A DNA stretch of 64,000 nt from Siphonodentalium dalli (taxonomy: Eukaryota; Mollusca; Scaphopoda; Gadilida; Siphonodentaliidae): positions 104,374,278 through 104,438,277 of the forward strand of contig CP136069.1 of the NCBI GenBank assembly GCA_032622095.1. Direction: 5' to 3'. Below, piece by piece: positions 55,851 through 64,000 of the stretch; positions within the stretch are counted from its first letter, which is position 1, and every line of letters begins with the position of its first letter. The position numbers and the translations under genes were made by a program. The notes under the pieces were generated by a model, which was given only the letters and a program-made list of their open reading frames with translations, searched no databases and was not told the DNA's origin.

Positions 55851-57080
55851 CCCGGGGGACGGTTATTAGGTTTGCGAAAACGAAAGGGCTTGTTCGAATT
55901 GGCAGATTTGCGACAAAGATTCGCCGGGTGGGTGGCTAATATGCCTGATGAAATGCAAAGGTAGCATGTATGTTTATAGTTACAACGACCATAATAAATC
56001 CGCTCCTCATGAAAGCGAATGCAGAAGCCCAGGGGGACATTCAAAGCCTTTCATGGTTGCCTGGTGGAGAGTTTTTTTTATATTTTTGTGGTGCCTCGGC
56101 TGACTTATCCACTCAAGCTGTGAGCCACATGTCACTTTGGATGAAGGTCCACGGAATATCACGATTTTGTTTGAGGACCCGAAATTCCTTATCATACCAA
56201 AGCCAGTCGACTTTATTTCTGGCAATATTTCTGATTGTTCTCTTGTATCGTAGCAATTTCCGGGCTACAATGTTTTCTGGACCCCCCCCCCCGTCTTAAC
56301 AAACAAACCGCCATGAATGTATCAAATGCATCCTCCCAATGATCGAAGAATTGGATGCCCTTACTGGGTTTTTGAGTACATGAAAAGATTGGATTATTGT
56401 GGCGCTCATCCATGCCAGTCATGGTGAGGAAGAATGACTCATTTTCATGTTTATAGGAGGTGAGGAGTTTATGTAAATCTATGTACTCGCCAGCCCATAT
56501 TTTTTCTTTCAACTCGAATGGAACCGGTTCTTCCCGGGAACAGATTCCGAAAGAAAGGGATCATTTAACTGTGAATTGCCCCCCATGACTATTGCATTCC
56601 TTTGGCCGATAGAATGAAATGTATTCGGAATACCTTTTGATGAAACTGTGTGTAGCACCTTCGGGGACGATTGCAGTGATCTTCTGCACCAACGCTGGTA
56701 CATGGATGGCCTGAGCACCCAGAAAGGTATGCAGCTCGATGTTATGCATTGTTGCGCCGGAAAAAGCCCATGTATGTGCAGCTGTGGTACTTGGGCGAGA
56801 TTGTTCTCCCCTGTAAACTTCCGACAACAGTTCATTTTCTGGTTGTGAGTTATTTAACGCGTCGGGCTGTGGAGCAGCTTGATCGGTGCTAAACTGGTGG
56901 TGGTTGTGTGTTTGTAGCCGCCCACATTAGTGGTGAAATGTCATTCACAACGGCAGATGTGGAAGTTGCTTCAGTTGTGAATATTGGGATTGGTTCCATA
57001 ACTGCTGCGGTGGATGACATCCATGTGGACTTTTTCCGGCGAGCATTCTGGGTAGCGACTAATCGTCGTTTTGGTGCCAT
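55823..57080 (-). pseudogene. gag of the DIRS element
   Basis: The likely start is the ATG at 57080 (MAPKRRLVATQNARRKKSTW, basic N-terminus). Further on, in shifting frames, come FSGATMHNIELHTFLGAQAI, WEDAFDTFMAVCLLR and VDWLWYDKEFRVLKQ (capsid-like core of DIRS gags, W-x-YD-x-x-FR). Last is the zinc region GFCIRFHEERIYYGRCNYKH and CYLCISSGILATHPANLC (C-x2-C-x8-H-x4-C), in 56044-55823. Several frameshifts and stops; not expressible as one protein. Confidence 0.7.
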
Positions 57081-57119
57081 ATCTGCAAAATATTGAAGAA
57101 GAGGCTTTATCCTTATCAA

Positions 57120-57561
57120 AGATGTGCTCTACTTGTTGAATATGGACAGAAGAAGAAATGGTAAATTAAGGATGCACACATTAACCCTTTACCCACCAGC
57201 AATATGACTTTCTGGTGACGTCAATTTTTTTGGGGAAAAACATGTATTATTACAAAATGTTATGTGGCTCTTGTGTTATGAAATTATGTTCATCTGCACG
57301 GATGGGAACTGGGAGTAATTTTTTTCAGAGTTGTGAATCCCCCTCCCCCAAGCATGATAGTATGGTGAATATTTATTAGGATTTATATTTAAATGTAATA
57401 AACAAACAAAAGGTAAGTTTGTTTATCAACAGATCAATGTGACTTTCAGTTTCAATTTCTCCGTCGGAAAACCATATCACGAAATTGGTGATTTATTAAT
57501 ATTTTAATCAATGGCTACGTTGTGAAATGAAACATAAAATTAATCATCAAGTGGCATATCA
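57120..57561. other. No gene; half of a TTAA-type repeat
   Basis: TTAACCCTTTACCCACCAGC at 57181 resembles the outer end of a piggyBac-type MITE, but no mirror end was found. The rest is AT-rich and may include the 5' non-coding end of the DIRS element. Confidence 0.35.
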
Positions 57562-59001
57562 ATTCTTGGATAGTTTTTAATACATGTTGGTACCTAATGA
57601 CCCCATCTATTTTAAAGAAGCATGCTCAAGCTGTTGATAATCCTTTCTGGAGAGATGTAATTAACGCATGGATGGTATACTGTAATAAAATACATCCTAT
57701 AAGTCAGATAGACTTTGATACCCTACCATTGATTGGTTTTAATGCCACAGCCAAATTTGTAGAACCACGAATAAACATGTTTATGACCGAAAGGATAGTA
57801 ACTATTTCAGATTTTAAAATCCCATCTGGGAGTTTCATGTCATACAATGAGTTTACTTTAAAATATAAATCAAAATTGGATTTTGTAACATTTCATGGAA
57901 TAGTAAAATTAATAAAAAACTACGAAAAAATCATTAAAGAAATGTGATAACAAAATGACTGTGGATTATCCATTTATTCCATTCCAATTAAAAAACATTC
58001 TAAATACAACTAGCAAAAAAAATGTATATAAGATAATGATCCCATATGAAAATCAAAGCAAACAAATAGCTAAATGGGAGGATAAACTAAACAAAACATA
58101 TAGCATGGAATGGTGGAAAGAAGTTTTTAAATGTCCCTTTTACAATGTTACAGATACAAAACTTAAATGGTTTCAATATCGAATTAACGCACATATACTA
58201 CGTACAAATAAATTTTTGAAAATAATAGGTATCCAAGATGAAGATACATGTACATTCTGTAAAAACAAAATCGAAACAATACTTCATATCTTCTGGGAAT
58301 GTCATGTCATAAAAAAAAAATTGGCGGACTGTAGAGATGTGGGTATACAATATAACAAGCCAAAGAATTAAACTAAATAATATAATAGCTATTTTTAGCA
58401 ACACACCAGAGAAAAACCTTGAACCGTGGATACAATTTTTACTTCTATTTACCAGATACCATATATATAGGTCAAAATTAAATGAACACATACCAAATTA
58501 TCTATGCTTGCAAAGAGAGCTACATACTACCTTGCTGAACGTATATGTTATTATAACCAAGGCCGATATAAACAATTCACAGAAAGATGGTCATACTTAA
58601 AATATTTAGTTGAATAATCTATTATTCAGCCAACAGTTATAATAATAACAAGGTTTATAATGGAACTATTCCAACGAAATACATATCCAATCTGCCTGCA
58701 AACAAATTAGAACGTTGTTTTTCTTTATCTTATTAAGTCTTTGATAGAAAATTACATATATTAACATATATTACATACATTCAAAGAAACAACACATTTC
58801 TTGATAATTTCAAGTTCAAGCCAGCCCACTCCCCTCCCCTCCCCCCAAAGAAAAAATAAACCCCAGACAATATGAGACAATGATGCTTTAATTAATTTAG
58901 TCTAACAAGTTTATTGTGATGATGTATCCATAATGTGTACTGTATAAATGATTTTGTCTGAATAAAAATATATAAAAAAAACAAAACATTCTTGGATAGT
59001 T
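57562..59001 (+). mobile_element. 5'-truncated LINE insertion with 14-bp target-site duplication
   Basis: ATTCTTGGATAGTT occurs at 57562-57575 and again at 58988-59001. Between them lie 1,412 bases holding only the 3' end of a LINE ORF2, a 3' untranslated stretch, and the A-rich end AATAAAAATATATAAAAAAA then ACAAAAC. Target-primed reverse transcription produces exactly this: long duplication, 3' A-rich tail, missing 5' end. It is in the GAK intron in sense orientation. Confidence 0.9.
57597..58600 (+). pseudogene. LINE ORF2 C-terminus (L1/Tx1-like)
   Basis: Three frames in series, shifted at about 57945 and in the A-run at 58311-58320. The first has HAQAVDNPFWRDVINAWMVY and SGSFMSYNEF. The second has KWEDKLNKTYSMEWWKEVFK, LKWFQYRINAHILRTNKFL and the zinc-knuckle-like TCTFCKNKIETILHIFWECH. 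The third has WIQFLLLFTRYHIYRSKLNE. The C-x2-C...HIFW-C knuckle near the end of ORF2 is typical of L1/Tx1-group elements. Endonuclease and polymerase domains were lost by 5' truncation. Confidence 0.8.
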
Positions 59002-60460
59002 ACGTGTAAATTCAGTTACAATTGTCTGCATTATTAGTCAAAACTAGTCCACATTGTACCATCGATTACAACGCACATGTGTTTTTGTTTACTTCAATTT
59101 GGCGCACCGGTTTTTGACCTTGACATTGCAGTCAGCAGTCAATACATTCGCACCGCACATATCTTGTGCAATTAATAAATTAATTCTTTCGTGCCTACAT
59201 TGTATCTTACGATCGAGAAAAGTGATTTCTTTTAGTGACATTTTGAGCAAAATATTTAATATAAAATGACAAGACAGTGCCGATAAGTGATTCGCGGTAA
59301 ATGCAGCGCTATTCCGAATTGATTCGCGCATTTTCAATTTAAAAATAGCCGCTTATGTCTCGTGAACTCTGTGTTCAAATAAAAGTAACTAATGTAATAC
59401 GATGACATTTCTTCGATTTTTCACATCATGATATGGCCAATTTACTTGAGTATTTAGCAGTGGTAATGTGCGGAGAATAATAATTTTATTAATCAAACGA
59501 GATAACAAAACGGCCTGTCGATGCACATTTGTGCTATACTGTATTTCATCATTGCTGCGCTGACGTCGGCAAGGCTCCCAGATGTTTTCGTCGTCATCAG
59601 CTGATGAATAAGTTCAATGGCAACATTTGATAAATGGTCAATTGATATCTAAGATATATTCTGTTTGAATTTGCAATGAATGCCATTTATTTATTACCGA
59701 ATGGATAATAGTCATAACCATGATAAATGACAGTCCCCATTGTGCGCCCCACATGCCAACAAAACATGTTGAGAGAGAGAGATGTTTTTTGCGCACGTTA
59801 TCAGTGGGCGTTTCTTGGTGGGATTGTTTTTTAAATAAACCATTTGGATTGAATCGTGTCCATTCCTTTGAATTTTTGATTATATTGTGGAGAATATACT
59901 CAAGATTATGTATTTGTCAATGCGCTGTAACAACATAACTTATTTGGGTATTAATCTAGGCAATCCCCGTGCCCATAATATTGGGCTGAATTGACGTGAC
60001 GTTGGGATGTGTAACTCATTCTTCTACAGTGCGTGAAGAGAAAATAGAAAATTTTGTCGAAATTCCAATCAAAACTTTATTGAATTGTCAAAATTTCTCA
60101 CTCAAAGTATTAAAATAAAAATATTATGCATATAATCTTGTGATGAATGAGGAAACAAAGTCAAATCAAATTTCTAAACAGTTTTGCTGAAACGTACTGA
60201 ATATAATTAAATATCACTGCCGGCAACCCCACAGAAACATGTAGCAGCAGTCCGTAAATGAACCAGATAATTGTAAGAGATTGGGGGATGTCATACCCAA
60301 TTCAAAAGTAACAGCCAGATCCCATGGACCACAGCCCCCGAATACTCCAAAAGAACAGTTTTGTGCCCACCGAGTCCAGATGCACTCTCTAATATATACA
60401 ACACATTTCACAAGTATCAAACACAGTCACCACCGTATAGTTCAGAAATTCTTTGTCATG
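59002..60460. other. No gene recognised; may contain the 3' LTR of the BEL/Pao element
   Basis: The minus-strand BEL/Pao pol ends near 60464, so its 3' untranslated region and LTR should lie here. With the 5' LTR outside the window I cannot mark it. No coding similarity in the short frames. Confidence 0.35.
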
Positions 60461-60463
60461 CCC

Positions 60464-61219
60464 TTACTGCAGCATCTCGCGATTGACGTCTTGGGTTTGG
60501 TTCAGTTCTGGACTTGTAACTGTAGGTTCACTAACAAAGTCATGATGAACCTCGAGAGGATAGAGTTTGGCGATCGGCCTATTAGTCACACCCATTTTTG
60601 TACGCAACGTTGCCAATCTTACTTTGCCATCCGGTCCAACATGAACATCAGTGATTACGGCCAATTTCCGCTGTAATTGTGGGCAGTCGTCATGAATTTG
60701 CACAACATCTCCAACTTTGACATCATCCTCTCTTCCAGATTTTACCGTATTGTAATGTTCTCATAATGACAACAAATATTCAGTTTTCCACCTTGACCAC
60801 AGTTGGATCAATATGAGAGAAATATCGTTTGCCCTCTTAACATAAACTGAACACGTATTACTGGACGGGTCACTGTAGGTTGGATCAACTATTATGTCCT
60901 GGTCGACATCAACATGTGTTAATGTTAACAAATTCCTGCCGCATATCAGTTTTGAAGGCGTAACTGGTTGTGGATCAGCAATACTTGAAGAAACAAAGGT
61001 CAGTGGTCGATCGTTAATGGCTGCTTCCACTTCAGTTACGATAGTAACTAATTCGTGCATGTGAATTTTTCGGATTCCTAACACTTTTTTGAGAGATGTT
61101 TTGGTGAGCCCGATGAGTCGTTCCCAGAATCCTCCATACCATGGTGCTCTTTTGGGAATGAATGTCCACTGCACATTTCGTTTTGAAAGTTCATTTGAAA
61201 GCCGTGGGTCCGAAAACAA
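60464..61219 (-). pseudogene. Pao integrase C-terminal half and DUF5641-like domain
   Basis: 61219-60761 reads RNVQWTFIPKRAPWYGGFWE with the catalytic Glu (WER), LIGLTKTSLKKVLG, EVEAAINDRPLTFVSSSI and QPVTPSKLICGR. After a shift 60703-60464 gives MQIHDDCPQLQRKLAVITDV and GKVRLATLRTKMGV then NRPIAKLYPLEV, the small beta-barrel-like domain that follows Pao integrases. This would position viral-like DNA ends for insertion. Confidence 0.85.
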
Positions 61220-61232
61220 CTGTCACAGGTTA

Positions 61233-61765
61233 TTAGCCGCTTCCATTGTTCGATATGATCTTTGAGGGAAGTCCACATCTGCTCACAAATCGCCTGAAAC
61301 AGTGTATAAAGGAGTCCACAGTCAAATCTTGAACAACTTCAAGATGAACAGCACGGGTACTTGCACAAGTGAACAAATATATGTAAGCTTTATATGGAGC
61401 GTCTCTAATATTCAAATGGCCAGTGAAATCAACACCTGTCACATGAAATGGTTCACATTCGGTCACTCTATCCATCGGGAGATGAGGTGGAGCTGGAGGT
61501 CTAAATGCTTTACCAATGATCTTTTTGCACCTCACACACGACTTTACAGTTCGCTTTGTCACCTGTCTTTTGCGGGAATCCAAAATTTCTGTCGAATGGA
61601 TGACACGGTCTGGTTAATGCCAGAATGAAGGGTTAACATGTGATGGTGCATACTGACAAGCGCACTTAACGAACTGCTTGGATGTAGGATAATGGGATAT
61701 TTAGAATCCACAGTCCACAAAAGCGTTCCTGATTCGCCCGCGGCTATGGAGAATTCCTGCATCGT
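61233..61765 (-). pseudogene. Pao integrase zinc-binding and core N-terminal half
   Basis: 61762-61559 has HHHMLTLHSGINQTVSSIRQ and KFWI, the H-H half of the HHCC zinc module. 61583-61233 has CVRCKKIIGKAF (the C-C half), PFHVTGVDFTGHL (first catalytic Asp in GVDF) and RCGLPSKIISNNGSG. The last motif normally reads SDNG, so the second catalytic Asp is Asn. With the frame breaks either side, this integrase cannot be active. Confidence 0.85.
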
Positions 61766-62101
61766 CCAAGAACAACTTTAGTTGGGTTACTATTGGTTTC
61801 ACTCGTTAATTTCCGTCCAATAGGGATTCGATTACATCTGAATAATCATCACATTGTGACTGTTTATTTAACAACTGTTCAGCTTGTTCAAGTTCATTAA
61901 CTGACAATGGCCTGAAAAAACGATTCGTTCCATTTGAGATATTGTTTTTGAATCTGAGCACAAGCAGTAACATTAACTAATTTTAGGAGTGAAGAATAGC
62001 GAGAGGGGTTGATCACTTTGGGACTCGGTTTCGGTGATGTATTACCATCCGTCACTGTTAACGAAACCGAGGGCTGAATATCACATACATCATGTCCGTT
62101 C

Positions 62102-63004
62102 TCAGGTTCGTGTCCACTCCATGTGGGAAAATTTATAGTGTCGGATTGTAACCATGCGGGGCCAGAGTTTGTTTGACATCAACTGACTGCTTGAAATTCC
62201 ACGACTCACAATGTCTGCAGGGTTATCTGTAGACTCACAATGATGCCAATCGCCAACGTTCGTTAACATTTTGATTTCAGCCACCCTGTTTGATATGAAC
62301 ATTGGAAGATTTCTGGTTGAATTTAACCAGTACAACACGATCATACTGTCAGTCCACATCACAGTTTTTATTGGACGACTTAGTTGTAGAAATTTTATGA
62401 CATTTGAAGCCATGCATGCGGCTATCAGAGCTGCCATCAGTTCCAATTGCGGAATTGTCAATGGTTTCAACGGAGCGACTCTACTTTTCACTAGAATGAA
62501 CTGGGGCAAACATGAGTTACTTGATTTAAGGTAGCCCACCGTCCCATAAGCCTTGGCGCTCGCGTCAGCGAAGATATGCAGCTCTAGACTCTCATTGTCA
62601 ATTTCAGAATCACTTATGCGGCCGTTGAACGTAAAATCTGACGCTCTTTGTAGATCATTTCGAACAGAAACCCACTCTTGCACGAACTCGCTAGGTACCA
62701 ATTCATCCCGTTCTAAGTTTTGAAACCAAAGTTTTTGCATTAGGATTTTAGCACGGATTGTGATCGGTGAAACAAAACCTAATGGGTCGAACACGCTACA
62801 GCTGTCACTCAATATCTGTCGTTTGGTTACAAGTTCACTATTGTTCATTTGTTCGCATGGGAGAGACAATGTGTCGGAGTCTGTACTCCAATGCAGGCCA
62901 AGAACAGAAACAGTTTTTGACGAATCAGAAACGTTTTTGCTATCATGAACGAACATTAAATTGCCAGCTGCCATGATTTGTCGAGTTTGGTAGAAGTAGT
63001 TCAT
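62102..63004 (-). pseudogene. Pao RT connection and RNase H
   Basis: A clean 300-codon frame. VLGLHWSTDSDTLSL, TKRQILSDSCSVFDPLGFVS and PITIRAKILMQKLW form the Pao-specific post-RT block; then come RNase H motifs LHIFADASAKAYGTVGYL (Asp 1), TIPQLELMAALIAACMA (Glu), VMWTDSMIVLYWL (Asp 2) and ADIVSRGIS (Asp 3). All four acidic residues are present. Its apparent ATG at 63004 is internal; the frame should be continuous with the RT upstream but is shifted. Confidence 0.9.
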
Positions 63005-63726
63005 TTTCGGATTTGAAACTGGAGATGAAATTATAAAACATTGTTCAGTAAATTTTGAGAAACATCCGGCGATTCGGGTATGTTCATCATGAGATGTTTT
63101 AGGATTGTGGCATTTAATATAAATGGTGATGATTTCGCTCCGAACAACACAACATTGAACCTATAAACAACATCAAACGGTGATTCAGGGTCATTTGGAT
63201 CTGATAGCCACAAGAATCTTGTGAAGTTTTTATCATTGTCGGCTAAATTTACGTGCAAGAAGGCCTTTTCGACATCTGATACTACACCATATTTCTGTAA
63301 TCTGAATCGCACTAGAATTGCACACAAGTCATTTTGTAGAGCTGGACCCGATAACAAACAATCGTTTAGACTGGGAATAGATTTATTGTTCTTTATACAG
63401 CTGCAATCATATACTATCCTCATCGGCATTGTTGATGAAGTTTTGAAAACCGGGTGGTGTAGTATATAATGACAACTTCCCAATACGATTGCAGAAATCT
63501 CATCGCGGGGAACTTTTTCAGTGAAACCCTTCATAGTTTGTTCCTTAATAATTCTATCATAGTCATCATGTTGAGGTGGATATTTAGCGAGGCGACGAAC
63601 AGTGGATCTAGTTCTATTAGTAACAATGTTAAAGTTCGTAGATAATGGGGTGTGGTTTTCTGCCCATGGTAATTTGGCCATATATGATCCGTTCTCAAAC
63701 TGTATGAATTCACAATAAGTAGACAA
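63005..63726 (-). pseudogene. Pao reverse transcriptase, catalytic box deleted
   Basis: 63726-63031 reads WAENHTPLSTNFNIVTNRTR, LGSCHYILHHPVFKTSSTMP, MRIVYDCSC (finger), SLNDCLLSGPALQNDLCAIL, YGVVSDVEKAFLHVNLADND (motif A, Asp present), TRFLWLSDPNDPESP and YRFNVVLFGAKSSPFILNAT (motif B). It ends NLLNNVL then stop. The YVD(D/N) box should follow directly; instead about six bases are missing and the frame moves (LNNVL / YNFISSF), so the two palm aspartates are gone. Confidence 0.9.
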
Positions 63727-64000
63727 TACGTGTAGTTCATGATTACCTGTGGATGTCGGTGCGTCGATTCCAATTGACTCGAGATTCCAGAAGTTCTCAC
63801 GTTAAAATCGCTGTCGGAATGATCCATGAAGATGCTCATCATAGTTGCAGCATGACGTTTTTCTGTTGATTTACCAGCTGGTCCAGACAACAAGAATCCT
63901 AACTTTGACTTCACAGCCACTGGCACCTTTCACATGTTTTTCATCCATCACACTATAATAAAAGTCTGCACCAATGAGAATGTCAATCAGAAACGTGTCA
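63727..64000 (-). pseudogene. Pao aspartic-protease region (partial, window edge)
   Basis: The first minus-strand bases translate DTFLIDILIGADFYYSVMDE, matching the 'DILIGADYY' end of the BEL/Pao retropepsin (DUF1758-type), then VKSKLGFLLSGPAG after a frameshift near 63930. The catalytic DTG would be outside the window. A stop lies near 63885 in the protease frame. Confidence 0.75.

Larger units (their letters stand above)
50246..57119 (-). mobile_element. DIRS-type tyrosine-recombinase retrotransposon, interrupted and decayed
   Basis: Minus-strand order is gag (from about 57080), zinc knuckle, RT, RNase H, tyrosine recombinase (ending 50249). That is the layout of DIRS-order elements, which integrate circular DNA with a tyrosine recombinase rather than an integrase. 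RT is split by a 3.1-kb TIR element (51854-54967); without it the internal coding length is about 3.7 kb, within the usual range. Every part has stops or frameshifts. It lies in the GAK intron, antisense to the gene, and belongs to a different lineage from the element at 29-31.7 kb. Confidence 0.85.
60464..64000 (-). mobile_element. BEL/Pao LTR retrotransposon pol, partial and inactive
   Basis: Minus-strand order is protease end (cut by the window edge), RT, RNase H, integrase zinc-binding, integrase core, and the C-terminal domain found after Pao integrases (DUF5641-like). This is the standard BEL/Pao order. Frames are broken between most domains. gag and the 5' LTR would lie beyond 64000. 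Confidence 0.9.

Noticed and set aside
60281-60676. 131-residue plus-strand frame
   Set aside because: It is antisense to the BEL/Pao DUF5641-like region, whose minus-strand reading is well supported.
41512-64000. Further GAK exons (PTEN-like domain, J domain)
   Set aside because: I searched by eye for the expected V-M-S-F/Y-P-x-E-G start and for YNLS and HCxDG motifs and found none; very short exons could still have escaped me.

Overview
The window looks like nuclear DNA of a marine invertebrate, most likely a bivalve mollusc. It is AT-rich and gene-poor, with spliced exons, poly-A/T and CT/TG/AT microsatellites and several retroelement orders (DIRS-like, BEL/Pao, LINE). It is also crowded with diverged modules of roughly 120-190 bp carrying phrases such as 'aaatttggtatg' and 'ccagggccataactc', which I associate with bivalve genomes. 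The species is inferred; no host gene here fixes it.

The main host gene is on the + strand. Two neighbouring exons at 9990-10133 and 10500-10662, and a third at 41459-41511, join in phase. They encode the end of the kinase domain, the linker and the start of the PTEN-like domain of a cyclin-G-associated kinase (GAK/auxilin-family clathrin-uncoating protein). The intron between the second and third exons is 30,796 bp. The next intron runs past the window end as far as I can see, so almost everything from 10.7 to 64 kb appears to be transposon-filled GAK intron. Upstream, at 3.8-5.6 kb, lies a small two-exon C2H2 zinc-finger gene or pseudogene with an in-frame stop and a degenerate duplicated finger block.

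Layout. 1-9.9 kb: mostly non-coding, with a 141-bp tandem duplication, a zinc-finger relic and a hairpin MITE. 10.7-14.6 kb: a TIR element next to a related MITE. 15.6-19.0 kb: Helitron-like repeat modules and a tandem array. 19.4-20.0 and 25.0-25.5 kb: LINE fragments. 21.9-23.5 kb: a Tigger/pogo transposase relic inside inverted tandem units that also hold a piggyBac-type MITE. 25.7-28.3 kb: a 2.6-kb foldback element with about 1-kb arms, a 5-bp target duplication and a central coding relic. 29.0-31.7 kb: a truncated DIRS-like retrotransposon (SAP-like gag, then RT). 31.9-33.2 kb: a possible BEL/Pao leader. 33.2-48.9 kb: minisatellite, BIV160-like repeat fields, palindromic mini-elements, a segmental duplication, a hAT relic and the third GAK exon. 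49.3-57.1 kb: a minus-strand DIRS-type tyrosine-recombinase retrotransposon whose RT is split by a 3.1-kb TIR element. 57.6-59.0 kb: a 5'-truncated LINE with a 14-bp target duplication. 60.4-64.0 kb: a dead minus-strand BEL/Pao element running off the window.

Nearly all element coding regions are broken by stops, frameshifts or lost catalytic residues. The youngest-looking item is the 25.7-28.3 kb foldback, because its long arms remain nearly identical.
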